From Pelomonas sp047654785 (lineage in GTDB: Bacteria; Pseudomonadota; Gammaproteobacteria; Burkholderiales; Burkholderiaceae_C), in assembly GCF_047654785.1 (NCBI RefSeq), contig NZ_JASGKQ010000003.1, positions 558,001-622,000 on the forward strand: a DNA stretch of 64,000 nucleotides. The letters are read 5' to 3'. The notes beneath the pieces were generated by a model. The model was not told where the DNA came from. It was given only the letters and a program-made list of their open reading frames with translations, and searched no databases. Position numbers and translations under genes: made by a program. Below, piece by piece: positions 1-7,410 of the stretch; position 1 is the stretch's first letter, and every line of letters starts with the position of its first letter.

Positions 1-577
1 GCCGAACAGGTGGGTGCGCAGGTACTCGTTCGCGGCGGGCGCGAAGTCGAACAGCGGCCCCTCGACCGGCCCGCCGGCGAGCCGGGCCTGGTTGGCCGTG
101 CCGGCGGCCAGCAGCGCCTCGCCCTGCGGCGCGGCGCGGCTGGGTTCGCGGCCGGGCGCGTCCTGGAGGCCGCGCTGCCGGCGCGCGGCCGGGCGCGTCC
201 TGGAGGCCGCGCTGCCGGCGCGCGGCCAGCACCTGCATCAGTTCGCCCAGCGCGTTGAGGCTGCGCGGGAAGCCGGCGTAGGCATAGAGCTGCACCAGGA
301 CCTCGCGGGCGTCGCTGACGGTCATGCCGGCATCCAGCCCGCGGTCCAGCGCGGCGGGGAGCCTGGCCAGGTCGCCGGCGGCGGCGAGGGCGGCGATGGG
401 CACGAGGGCCTGCTGGCGGGCGGTGAGGGTGTCGGACGCGCGGGGCGCGCTGCTGGGGGCGGGGGGCATCGGCGGGGTCTCCTGGGCGTGGGCGGGCGGG
501 GGCAGCGCGGCGCCCATCCCCAGCGCCAGCGCGAGCGTGGCGGCGCCGAGGGGCTCAACGCGCGTGGTATTGCTCAT
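1..577 (-). pseudogene. Carboxymuconolactone decarboxylase family protein, frameshifted, runs off the window start
   Basis: The frame opens at the ATG at 577 with an export-like N-terminus (cleavage plausible near PPPAHAQ), then shows the alpha-helical CMD/AhpD fold sequence (TARQQALVPIAALAAAGD, REVLVQLYAYAGFPRSLNAL). After the family-typical stretch RGLQDAPGR the frame runs into a 37-bp tandem duplication (147-220). Because 37 is not a multiple of three, everything downstream is read in the wrong frame. Removing one copy restores REPSRAAPQGEALLAAG and then NEYLRTHLFG, the expected continuation. The wrong frame has no stop before position 1, so an aberrant protein could be made. The start overlaps the stop of the upstream cupin gene by 23 bp, which suggests translational coupling. 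An assembly error is the main alternative. Confidence 0.8.
147..227. repeat. 37-bp perfect tandem duplication inside a coding gene
   Basis: Bases 147-183 are repeated exactly at 184-220, and 221-227 repeat the first seven bases of the unit again. Short CGCGGCC repeats at the ends would favour replication slippage. The insertion shifts the frame of the carboxymuconolactone decarboxylase-like gene by one base. Confidence 0.92.
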
Positions 578-1049
578 CGGTGACTTTCTCCAGCCAGTCG
601 ACGTTCTTGCCGTCCACCGTGCCGGTCACGGCCAGGTGCGTCATCGCGGTGCCGGGCGCGGCGCCATGCCAGTGCTTGACGCCGGGCGGGCACCAGACCA
701 CGTCGCCGGGCCGGAGGACTTGCACCGGCCTGCCCCATTCCTGGGTCAGCCCCACGCCGGCCGTCACCACCAGGCGCTGCCCTGCCGGGTGCGTGTGCCA
801 GGCGGAGCGCGCGCCGGGCTCGAAGGTGACCAGGCCGCCGGAGGCGTTGATGTGGGCGTCGGCGGGCCAGACCGGGTCGATGCGCACGCGGCCGGTGAAG
901 AACCCGGCGGGGCCGGGCGCCGAGGGCTGTTCTCCGGCGCGCGTGATCTGCTGGGCGCCGGCGGCCCCGCCGGCCTGGGGCTCGGCGGCGGGCGCCAGGG
1001 TGGCGTTCAGGGCCATCGCGCAGGGGGCGAGTTTGAGGAGGGGGTTCAT
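555..1049 (-). CDS. Exported cupin-domain protein ((R)-mandelonitrile lyase-like family)
   Basis: This 164-residue protein begins with a likely signal peptide (MNPLLKLAP...LAPAAEPQ) followed by a single small cupin barrel. Cupin motif 1 is visible as WHTHPAGQ (His85, His87, Gln91) and motif 2 as PPGVKHWHG (about residues 125-132), giving a plausible metal site. Such cupins are often neighbours of, or fused to, carboxymuconolactone decarboxylase domains, as here, where the downstream gene overlaps by 23 bp. I chose the ATG at 1049 because it starts the signal peptide; the longer open frame upstream has no signal character. The substrate is unknown. It is divergent from a LysR regulator, which probably controls the pair. 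Confidence 0.8.
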   Translation of the reverse strand: MNPLLKLAPCAMALNATLAPAAEPQAGGAAGAQQITRAGEQPSAPGPAGFFTGRVRIDPVWPADAHINASGGLVTFEPGARSAWHTHPAGQRLVVTAGVGLTQEWGRPVQVLRPGDVVWCPPGVKHWHGAAPGTAMTHLAVTGTVDGKNVDWLEKVTDEQYHAR

Positions 1050-1106
1050 GGATGTCCTGGGCTGAGTCCGCCCGCGGAGGGCGCCGGGGCACTGTAGGGT
1101 GCGCTG

Positions 1107-1162
1107 CATTGGTGGGGAAGTACACAATATCGGCATACGGTGGTGAAGGATGGTCACCAATG
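1107..1162. promoter_or_regulatory. Inverted repeat in the cupin/LysR divergent region
   Basis: CATTGGTG at 1107-1114 and CACCAATG at 1155-1162 form an exact 8-bp inverted repeat around the only intergenic space between the divergent cupin and LysR genes. The right arm includes the LysR start codon, so it may be chance rather than an operator. Confidence 0.25.
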
Positions 1163-2059
1163 GCGAAAGACAACCTCAACGACCTGCAGGCCTTCGTGGC
1201 CGTGGCCCGCGAGCGCAGCTTCACCCGCGCCGCGGCGCAACTGGGGCTGTCGCGCTCGGCGCTGAGCCATGCGATGCTGGCCCTGGAGGCCCGGCTCGGG
1301 GTGCGGCTGCTGGCGCGCACCACTCGCAGCGTGTCGACCACGGAGGCCGGGGCCCGGCTGCTGGACGCGGTGGCGCCCCGGCTCGACGAGATCGAGCAGG
1401 AACTGGGGTCGCTCAGCGCGCTGCGCGACAAGCCGGCCGGCATGGTGCGCATCACCGCGCACGACCATGCCATCTCCACCGTGCTGTGGCCCCGGCTGCT
1501 GCCGCTGCTGGCGGCCTACCCGGACGTCCAGGTCGAGTTCAGCGTGGACTATGCGTTCACCGACATCGCGGCGCACCGCTTCGATGCCGGCGTGCGCCTG
1601 GGCGACCGCGTGGACAAGGACATGGTCGCCGTGCGCATCGCGCCCGACCTGCGCATGGCCGTCGCGGCGGCGCCCGGCTACCTGGCGGGCCGGACGCCGC
1701 CCCGGACGCCCCACGACCTCACGGCGCACCGGTGCATCAACCTGAGGCTGCCCACGCAGGGCGGCCTGTATGCCTGGGACTTCGAGAAGCAGGGGCAGGC
1801 GGTCCATGTGCGCGTCGGCGGCCAGGCGACGTTCAACAACACCTTCCTGATGCTGCAGGCGGCGCTGGACGGCCTGGGCTTCACCTTCGTGCCGCTGGAC
1901 ATCCTGCAGCCGCATCTTGACGCCGGCCGGCTGGTGCCGGTGCTGGACGACTGGTGGCCGACCTTCCCCGGCTATCACCTGTACTACGCGAACCGCAGGC
2001 AGATCGCGCCGGCGCTGTCTCTGGTGGTCGAGGCGCTGCGCTGGCGGGCGGCGCGCTGA
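1160..2059 (+). CDS. LysR-family transcriptional regulator
   Basis: This 299-residue protein has the standard LysR layout: an N-terminal winged helix-turn-helix (LQAFVAVARERSFTRAAAQLGLSRSALSHAM, about residues 7-37), a linker helix (LDEIEQELGSL), then a substrate-binding periplasmic-like effector domain from about residue 95 to the end. The ATG at 1160 is preferred over the longer frame from 1052, because family alignment begins at NLNDLQAFV. It is transcribed away from the cupin/CMD pair, the classic arrangement for a LysR regulator and its target. The effector is not predictable from sequence. The effector domain resembles the CrgA-like group common in Burkholderiales. Confidence 0.9.
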   Translation: MAKDNLNDLQAFVAVARERSFTRAAAQLGLSRSALSHAMLALEARLGVRLLARTTRSVSTTEAGARLLDAVAPRLDEIEQELGSLSALRDKPAGMVRITAHDHAISTVLWPRLLPLLAAYPDVQVEFSVDYAFTDIAAHRFDAGVRLGDRVDKDMVAVRIAPDLRMAVAAAPGYLAGRTPPRTPHDLTAHRCINLRLPTQGGLYAWDFEKQGQAVHVRVGGQATFNNTFLMLQAALDGLGFTFVPLDILQPHLDAGRLVPVLDDWWPTFPGYHLYYANRRQIAPALSLVVEALRWRAAR

Positions 2060-2081
2060 GCGCCCGGGCGGCCCCGCCTTG

Positions 2082-2528
2082 CTAGCGGCGCCGGCCCGCC
2101 TTGGGGGGTGGGGCGTCGCCGGGCTCCGCCAGCTGCATGCCCGACAGCACGCGCCGGGCGTTGGCGGCGCAGTCCATGTCCTGCGGCCGGGCTTCGATCT
2201 GCGCCATCAGCCCGGCCAGTTGGGCCTTGCTCTGCGCGAGCTGCGCCTGCAGCGCCTCGATGTCCCGCACCTTGCGGCGCAGCGTGTCGAGCAGGCTGCC
2301 GTGGTCCCACTGGGCGAGGTCGCCGGGCAGCAGCGTGCGCAGTTCGTCCAGGCTGAAGCCGGCGCGCTGGCCGGTCGCGATCAGCTTGAGCGCCAGCACC
2401 GCGTCGTCGGGGTAGCTGCGGTAGCCGTTGTCCTGGCGCGCGACCGCCTTGAGCAGGCCGATGCGTTCGTAGAAGCGGATGCGCGACGGTGCCAGGCCGG
2501 TGCGTTCCGCGAGTTCGCCGATTTTCAT
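2082..2528 (-). CDS. MerR-family transcriptional regulator
   Basis: A 148-residue MerR protein: MKIGELAERTGLAPSRIRFY is the helix-turn-helix and FYERIGLLKAVARQDNGYRSY the wing, followed by the dimerisation coiled coil (about residues 85-115). The C-terminal effector segment holds a single cysteine (MDCAANARRV) and lacks the spaced cysteines of metal sensors, so a small organic or aldehyde signal is more likely than a metal (inference). The gene is divergent from the epimerase gene, and the shared intergenic region contains a MerR-type promoter with a 19-bp spacer. The same operator recurs upstream of the acetoacetate-decarboxylase-like gene at about 6.03 kb. Confidence 0.9.
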   Translation of the reverse strand: MKIGELAERTGLAPSRIRFYERIGLLKAVARQDNGYRSYPDDAVLALKLIATGQRAGFSLDELRTLLPGDLAQWDHGSLLDTLRRKVRDIEALQAQLAQSKAQLAGLMAQIEARPQDMDCAANARRVLSGMQLAEPGDAPPPKAGRRR

Positions 2529-2560
2529 GAGCGAGGGGTTCCGGGTGGGGGGCGGTGGGC

Positions 2561-2591
2561 TTGACCTTGAAGGTTACTTCAAAGTTAATCT
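2561..2591 (+). promoter_or_regulatory. MerR-type promoter/operator of the epimerase gene
   Basis: -35 TTGACC (2561-2566) and -10 TAATCT (2586-2591) are separated by 19 bp, the overlong spacer typical of MerR-activated promoters. The spacer region carries the dyad ACCTTGAAG-GTTA-CTTCAAAGT (2564-2585) with 8 of 9 arm bases matching. The first gene downstream starts at 2622. Confidence 0.8.
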
Positions 2592-2621
2592 TTCGGGGGT
2601 AACTTCACGAAGGCGGACGCA

Positions 2622-3557
2622 ATGCAGACGATCTTGGGAGCCAACGGCCAGATCGCGATGGAACTGGCGCGGGAGCTGCGGCGCAGCTATACGGACGAGG
2701 TGCGGCTGGTGAGCCGCAATCCGCGCAAGGTCAATGACACCGACAGCCTGGTGCCTGCCAATCTGCTCGAGGCGGGGCAGACCCTGGAGGCGGTCAAGGG
2801 CAGCAGCGTCGTCTATTTCACCGCCGGCCTGCCGCCGGACACGGAACTGTGGGAAGCGCAGTTCCCCACGATGCTGAAAAACGCCCTGGACGCCTGCCGC
2901 GCGGCGGGCGCGAGCTTCGCGTATTTCGACAACACCTACATGTATCCGCAGGATGCGCGGCTGCAGACGGAGGAAACGCCCTTCGAGCCGGTCGGCCGCA
3001 AGGGCAGGGTGCGCGCGGCCATGGCGTCCATGGTGCTCGAAGAGATGGCGCGCGGGGAGATCCCGGTGCTCGTCGGCCGGGCGCCCGAGTTCTATGGCCC
3101 GGGCAAGACGCAGAGCTTCACCAACGCGTTGGTCATCGAGAAACTCCAGGCCAGAGAGAAGCCGCGCGTGCCGGTGCGTGATGACACGCGGCGCACGCTG
3201 ATCTGGACGCCCGACGCGAGCCGTGCGCTGGCGGCGCTGGGCAATGCGCCCGATGCGTTCGGCCAGACCTGGCATCTGCCGTGCTGCGATGACCGGCTGA
3301 CGTACAGGGAATTCGTCACGATGGCCAGCGAGGTGTTCGGGCGGGAGCCTTCCTATTCAGTCGTTGGCAAGTGGACGCTGGCTGCTGCCGGGCTTGTCTC
3401 GAAGCAGGTGCGCGAGATCAGGGAACTGCTGCCCCGCTACGAGCAGGACAACCTTTTCGATTCCACGAAGTTCAAGCGCCGCTTCCCTAGGTTCGATGTG
3501 ACCACCTACCGGGAGGGTTTGGAGCTGATCCGGCAGGAGGGCCGGATCAGCGCTTGA
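2622..3557 (+). CDS. NAD-dependent epimerase/dehydratase family protein
   Basis: This 311-residue protein is an atypical short-chain/epimerase relative. It starts directly with the nucleotide-binding strand and loop (TILGANGQIA, residues 3-12) and contains the NTYMYP segment where extended SDRs carry the active-site tyrosine. A PEFYGPG motif at about residues 160-166 is typical of the NmrA/epimerase group. The usual YxxxK signature is not obvious, so a redox sensor or isomerase role cannot be excluded. It lies immediately downstream of the MerR-type promoter at 2561-2591. Its 3' end overlaps the convergent aldehyde dehydrogenase gene by 11 bp. Being in the same regulon as an aldehyde dehydrogenase suggests a role in handling a carbonyl compound (inference). 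Confidence 0.82.
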   Translation: MQTILGANGQIAMELARELRRSYTDEVRLVSRNPRKVNDTDSLVPANLLEAGQTLEAVKGSSVVYFTAGLPPDTELWEAQFPTMLKNALDACRAAGASFAYFDNTYMYPQDARLQTEETPFEPVGRKGRVRAAMASMVLEEMARGEIPVLVGRAPEFYGPGKTQSFTNALVIEKLQAREKPRVPVRDDTRRTLIWTPDASRALAALGNAPDAFGQTWHLPCCDDRLTYREFVTMASEVFGREPSYSVVGKWTLAAAGLVSKQVREIRELLPRYEQDNLFDSTKFKRRFPRFDVTTYREGLELIRQEGRISA

Positions 3558-4995
3558 TTAAAGGCGACGGCGCCCTGGTTTTTCCCAGTGTGAGCGAGAC
3601 CGCCAGGTCGGCGAGCTTGCCGAAAGGCGCATGCAGCAGGCCGGGCAGGTTCCAGCGCCCCTGCACGAAGACGCCCTTGGCATGGCTCATCGCGCGGAAA
3701 CCCTCGATACCGTGGTAGGCGCCCATGCCGCTGGGGCCGACGCCGCCAAAGGGCAGGTCGTCCTGCGCCACGTGCATCAGGGTGTTGTTGATGCCCACGT
3801 TGCCCGACGTGGTGCGCTCCAGCAGCCGGGCGCAGTCGCTGTCCTCGGCGCCGAAATAGTAGAGCGCGAGCGGGCGGGGCCGCGCGTTCACATAGGCGAT
3901 GGCCTCGTCGATGGTGCGGTAGGTGCGCACCGGCAGGACGGGGCCGAAGATTTCCTCCTGCATGAGGGGGGCTTCGTCGCCCGCGTTGACGACGAGCGTC
4001 GGCACCAGGGTGCGCTCGTGCCCGGCCACGTGGGCGGGCTGTTCTCCCACCTCGATCACGCGGGCGCCGCTGCGGCGCGCGTCATCGACGAGCCCGCGCA
4101 GCCGGTCGTAGTGGCGGTCGCTGACGATGGTCGTGTAGTCGCGGCTGGCGGGGCCGTCCGGGTAGAAGCGCCGCACCGTGGCGGTGTACTGGTCGATGAA
4201 GGCGTCCAGGTCGTCCTCGTGCACCAGGGCGTAGTCCGGCGCCACGCAGGTCTGGCCAGCGTTGGACAGCTTGCCGTACACCAGGTTCCGCACGGTGCGG
4301 TCGTTGACGTGGCCTCGCGCCACGATGGCGGGGCTCTTGCCGCCCAGCTCCAGGGTCACGGGCACCAGGTTGTCGCTGGCGGCCCGCATCACCTTGCGGC
4401 CCACCTGCGTGCTGCCCGTGAACAGCAGGTGGTCGAACGGCAGCGCGCTGAACGCGGCGCCCACCTCGGGGCCGCCCAGCACCACGGCCACTTCCTCCTC
4501 GGGGAAGGCCTCGGCCAGCATGCGCCGCATCGCCTCGCTGGTGCGCGGGGTCAGCTCCGACGGCTTGAGCATCGCGCGGTTGCCCGCGGCCAGCGCGGTG
4601 GCCAGCGGCACCAGCGTGAGGGAGAGGGGATAGTTCCACGGCGACATCACGCCCACGACGCCCAGGGGCTGGTATTCCACGTATGCGCGAGCGGAGCGGT
4701 AGATGAAATGCACGTGGCGGCGCTCGCGCTTCATGAAGCGGCGCAAGCGGCTGGAGAGGTAATCGATGGCCTGGATGACACCGGCCAACTCCATGAGATC
4801 GGTCTCATGGCGCGAGCGGTTGCCGAAATCGGCGCTGACCGCATCCTTGAGCGCTTCGCGGTGCGCGAGTACGGCGGCACGCAGCCGGGCGAGCCGGGCC
4901 TGGCGCAATGGCAGGCCCGGCGGGCCGTCGTGGAGGAATGCGCTGCGCTGCCGGCCCAGCAGGTCGGCCATGGTGCGGGTGCTGTCTTCGTTCAT
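3547..4995 (-). CDS. Coniferyl-aldehyde-dehydrogenase-type aldehyde dehydrogenase
   Basis: A 482-residue NAD(P)-dependent aldehyde dehydrogenase. The Rossmann segment contains SPWNYPLSL (about 119-127) and FTGSTQVGRKVM (about 192-203). The general base glutamate lies in LELGGKSPAI (Glu216) and the catalytic cysteine in NAGQTCVAPDY (Cys250). The motif order and length fit the CalB/coniferyl aldehyde dehydrogenase group, which oxidises aromatic and medium-chain aldehydes. I chose the ATG at 4995, which has a GGGAG ribosome site seven bases upstream. An alternative ATG at 5013 overlaps the stop of the upstream ADC-like gene as ATGA. Co-transcription with that gene from the MerR-type promoter at 6025-6055 is likely. 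Confidence 0.9.
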   Translation of the reverse strand: MNEDSTRTMADLLGRQRSAFLHDGPPGLPLRQARLARLRAAVLAHREALKDAVSADFGNRSRHETDLMELAGVIQAIDYLSSRLRRFMKRERRHVHFIYRSARAYVEYQPLGVVGVMSPWNYPLSLTLVPLATALAAGNRAMLKPSELTPRTSEAMRRMLAEAFPEEEVAVVLGGPEVGAAFSALPFDHLLFTGSTQVGRKVMRAASDNLVPVTLELGGKSPAIVARGHVNDRTVRNLVYGKLSNAGQTCVAPDYALVHEDDLDAFIDQYTATVRRFYPDGPASRDYTTIVSDRHYDRLRGLVDDARRSGARVIEVGEQPAHVAGHERTLVPTLVVNAGDEAPLMQEEIFGPVLPVRTYRTIDEAIAYVNARPRPLALYYFGAEDSDCARLLERTTSGNVGINNTLMHVAQDDLPFGGVGPSGMGAYHGIEGFRAMSHAKGVFVQGRWNLPGLLHAPFGKLADLAVSLTLGKTRAPSPLIKR

Positions 4996-5009
4996 GTGGC
5001 TTCTCCCGG

Positions 5010-5990
5010 TCATTTGGCGACGGCCGGCTGGAGCGGCTTGGGCGCGTACAGCGCCGCCTGGAAGTCGGGCACGTACTCGTACTTGACCATCTTCCCCAAC
5101 TCCAACGATGCGATGAAGCGCGAGAGGCTGCCGTCCGTCAGCGTCAGCTTCACGGCATCCGCGCTGGACGTGCTGGCATGGCGCAACTGGCGGGCGGTGG
5201 TGTAGCCGGTTTGCAGTTGCCCCTGGTGGCCCAGGTTGGTGAAGCTGTTCGTCACCAGGCTTTCCTTGCTGGAGGAGACGTCGAGCTTCTGCGCCTCCAT
5301 CGTCACGTCCAGCTTCCCGGTGTCGCTGTCGAAGATGTCGACGACGACGTGGTTCCCGTCCTCGCGGTAGCCGATGCGCGTCAGCCACTTGGGCAGGTTG
5401 TAGCCGACCACGCCGCGCACCCGCGCCAGTTCGGTATCGACGGGCAGCTTGAGCACATAGCCCCAGAAGTCATCGGAGAGGGATTGGCTGAGCAGAGAGA
5501 AAGGCCCCCAGTTCGGCGAACCCGGCTTGCTGGTGACGACGGACAGGCCGATCTCGTTGTAGCTGTCGTTGTCGCAGTAGTGGTAGGAATAGGCGGTCAG
5601 GGCCACAACGCCCCTGCCTGGCCACACTTGCAGCGGCTGCACCTGCTCCAGCACCTGGGGCGGCATCAGCTCCCGCAGCCGCGCGAGGTCGGCGGTGAAG
5701 ACGGCCGTCACCCGGCTGTTCCGGTAATAGAAGTTCGGCGAATGGCTTTCGAAGCCGATATCGACCTTTTCCTTGGCGATCCCCTTGAACCAGCCCAGAT
5801 CCACGTCCGGCGCCTCGGCGGCGATGGCGGACAGCGGAGGGTTGGAGCGGAAGCGGTCGTACAGGCCGCCTTTCACCACGGGTACGTCGTGGCCGCCGAT
5901 CTGGATGACGGTGGTTTCGCCCGCCTGCGCGAGCGTGGCCGCGGCCAGCAGGCATGCGCCGAGGACGGGGGCCGGGGAGGTACTTTTCAT
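5010..5990 (-). CDS. Exported acetoacetate decarboxylase (ADC)-like protein
   Basis: This 326-residue protein starts with a clear Sec signal peptide (MKSTSPAPVLGACLLAAATLAQAG). The mature part shows the ADC-type beta-cone fold features (RLRELMPPQVLEQVQPLQVWPGRG, then YSYHYCDNDSYNEIGLSVVT and VGYNLPKWLTRI). Classical acetoacetate decarboxylase is cytoplasmic and uses a lysine Schiff base; I could not place that lysine with certainty and the export signal is unusual, so the true reaction is unknown. It is the first gene after a MerR-type promoter and is followed closely by the aldehyde dehydrogenase gene. Together with the epimerase it forms a three-enzyme regulon. Confidence 0.8.
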   Translation of the reverse strand: MKSTSPAPVLGACLLAAATLAQAGETTVIQIGGHDVPVVKGGLYDRFRSNPPLSAIAAEAPDVDLGWFKGIAKEKVDIGFESHSPNFYYRNSRVTAVFTADLARLRELMPPQVLEQVQPLQVWPGRGVVALTAYSYHYCDNDSYNEIGLSVVTSKPGSPNWGPFSLLSQSLSDDFWGYVLKLPVDTELARVRGVVGYNLPKWLTRIGYREDGNHVVVDIFDSDTGKLDVTMEAQKLDVSSSKESLVTNSFTNLGHQGQLQTGYTTARQLRHASTSSADAVKLTLTDGSLSRFIASLELGKMVKYEYVPDFQAALYAPKPLQPAVAK

Positions 5991-6024
5991 GCTTTGCCTT
6001 GCGGAGGGAGTGACATCGCCGCAA

Positions 6025-6055
6025 AGCATAAGTTTGAAGTTAACTTCAATGTCAA
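6025..6055 (-). promoter_or_regulatory. MerR-type promoter/operator of the ADC-like/ALDH operon
   Basis: Read on the minus strand: -35 TTGACA (6055-6050), a 19-bp spacer (6049-6031) and -10 TATGCT (6030-6025). The spacer contains the perfect palindrome TTGAAGTTAACTTCAA (6034-6049). It closely matches the dyad at 2564-2585, so the MerR protein at 2082-2528 very likely controls both promoters. Confidence 0.85.
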
Positions 6056-6182
6056 TCGCCCGTGCCGACCGGGCGCGACGGCGCCGCGGCGCCTGCGGGC
6101 GAGGCCCGGCGATCGCGGTGGGCGGGAGGGCGGCGGCCGGGTGCCGCCAGGCCGTCGGCCTGCTGCCCTGGGGGCGCCCGCG

Positions 6183-6398
6183 TCAGGCGAAGGTGTTGAC
6201 GTTGCGCCCCAGGCTGCCCTCGGCGGCCAGCGCGGGCGGCTGCGGCAGCGCGCCCAGCAGCGCGGCGGCGTTGCTGGCCTGGCCGTCCATGGCCTTTCTG
6301 AGCACCATCAGGCTGGCCGCGCCGGCCACGCTGCCGGGCTGGGCTTCGGCGGCGTTGCTGGCGGCGGCGGTGAGGCGGGTGGTGTGTGCGATGTCCAT
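6183..6398 (-). CDS. Small YjfB-family putative motility protein
   Basis: A 71-residue protein whose sequence runs MDIAHTTRLTAAAS, then VLRKAMDGQASNAAALLGALPQ and ends GSLGRNVNTFA. This matches my recollection of the YjfB putative motility family (about 60-75 residues, MDI start, conserved VLKKAxDxQxxxAxxLL core, C-terminal NxxA). There is no signal peptide or membrane segment. No flagellar genes occur nearby, so the family name is the only link to motility. It lies 43 bp downstream of murI on the same strand and could be co-transcribed. Confidence 0.7.
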   Translation of the reverse strand: MDIAHTTRLTAAASNAAEAQPGSVAGAASLMVLRKAMDGQASNAAALLGALPQPPALAAEGSLGRNVNTFA

Positions 6399-6441
6399 GC
6401 CGCCATGATGGGCGTTGCCGGCGCGAAGTGAAGTGCGGAAG

Positions 6442-7239
6442 TCACGCCGCAGGCCAGCGCCGCAGGTCCAGGTCGCGCCAGCCGAGCACGCGGGCGACCC
6501 AGTCGCGCAGCGCGGCCGGGTCGCCGCTGGTCTCGACCGCCAGGCCGGGCGCGTCGGCGCCGGGCGTCCACAGCGCCGCCGCGCGGCGGGCCACGGCGGT
6601 TTCGATGCGCAGCAGCCGCACGCCGTCGCCCAGCGCGGCCTGCCACAGCGGCGCGATCAGCGGGTAGTGCGTGCAGCCCAGCAGCGCCGTGTCCACGCCG
6701 GCGGCGCGCAGCGGCTCGCAGTGCCGTTCGACCAGGGCGCGCAGCGCGGCGCTGTCCAGGTCGCCGGCCTCGATGTGGTTGACGACGCCGGGGCAGGCCT
6801 GCACCAGCACCTCGCGGCCGTCCGCATGGCGCGCGATCAGCGCGCGCAGTCGCTCGCTGGCCGCCGTCGCGCGCGTGGCCAGCAGGCCGATGCGGCCGTT
6901 GCGCGTCGCGGCGACCGCCGGCTTGATGCCGGGTTCGGTGCCGACGAAGGGCAGGGCCGGCCAGCGCGCGCGCAGCGCCTCGATGGCGTGCGCCGTGGCC
7001 GTGTTGCAGGCGACGACGACCAGCGCCGCGCCGCTGGCCACCAGGTGCTCGGTGATGGCGAAGCAGCGGGCGCGGATCTCGTCGGCGCTGCGCCCGCCGT
7101 AGGGTGCGTAGGCCGTGTCGGCGAGGTAGCGCAGCCGTGCGCCGGGCAGCAGCGCGCGCAGTTCGCGCAGCACCGTCAGGCCGCCGACGCCGGAGTCGAA
7201 GACGCCGATCTCTCGGCGCGGGAAGGGGGCTGTCTGCAT
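6442..7239 (-). CDS. murI: Glutamate racemase
   Basis: A 265-residue cytoplasmic enzyme converting L-glutamate to D-glutamate for peptidoglycan synthesis. The family motifs are intact: IGVFDSGVGGLTVL (residues 11-24), DTAYAPYG (41-48), the first catalytic cysteine in VACNTATA (Cys78), and the second in LLGCTHYPL (Cys189). Length is normal for MurI. The start at 7239 precedes the conserved FDSGVGG block by about ten residues, as in other MurI proteins. It is divergent from the etfBA operon, with about 170 bp of control region between them. Confidence 0.96.
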   Translation of the reverse strand: MQTAPFPRREIGVFDSGVGGLTVLRELRALLPGARLRYLADTAYAPYGGRSADEIRARCFAITEHLVASGAALVVVACNTATAHAIEALRARWPALPFVGTEPGIKPAVAATRNGRIGLLATRATAASERLRALIARHADGREVLVQACPGVVNHIEAGDLDSAALRALVERHCEPLRAAGVDTALLGCTHYPLIAPLWQAALGDGVRLLRIETAVARRAAALWTPGADAPGLAVETSGDPAALRDWVARVLGWRDLDLRRWPAA

Positions 7240-7315
7240 GGCCGCGGGCAGTCTAGCTTCGTGATTCGAGAGGCCTCCCCGGCGCGCGGCCGCTGGACGC
7301 GATCCGGCGTCTGGC

Positions 7316-7340
7316 TAGAATCGAACGATCGTGCTTTTTT
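7316..7340 (+). promoter_or_regulatory. Putative TetR-type (FadP-like) operator upstream of etfBA
   Basis: The 25 bases starting TAGAATCGAACGATCG are identical at 21 of 25 positions to a site upstream of the FadB-like gene (19636-19660). The core GAACG-AT-CGTGC (7323-7334) is one base short of the GAACG-GT-CGTTC palindrome. TAGAAT at 7316-7321 could also be a -10 box. FadP is a TetR-family regulator of fatty acid degradation known in betaproteobacteria; the assignment to it is inference. Confidence 0.6.
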
Positions 7341-7376
7341 GAGCCCGGCCTCGCAGGGGCACCCTTAGAATCCCAA

Positions 7377-7392
7377 TTAACGTTTACGTCAA
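7377..7392 (+). promoter_or_regulatory. LiuR-like palindrome upstream of etfB
   Basis: TTAACGTTTACGTCAA is a near-perfect palindrome of two TTnACGT half-sites separated by two bases (6 of 7 arm positions match), ending 18 bp before the etfB start. The half-site resembles the operator of MerR-family LiuR regulators of branched-chain and fatty acid catabolism as I recall it. No liuR gene is in the window. Confidence 0.45.
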
Positions 7393-7410
7393 TTCGAACT
7401 GGAGCTTTCG

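Noticed and set aside
7366..7371. TAGAAT as a -10 box for etfB with a -35 box 17 bp upstream
   Set aside because: The matching -35 position (7343-7348) is GCCCGG, with no similarity to TTGACA, so a sigma-70 promoter there is not supported.
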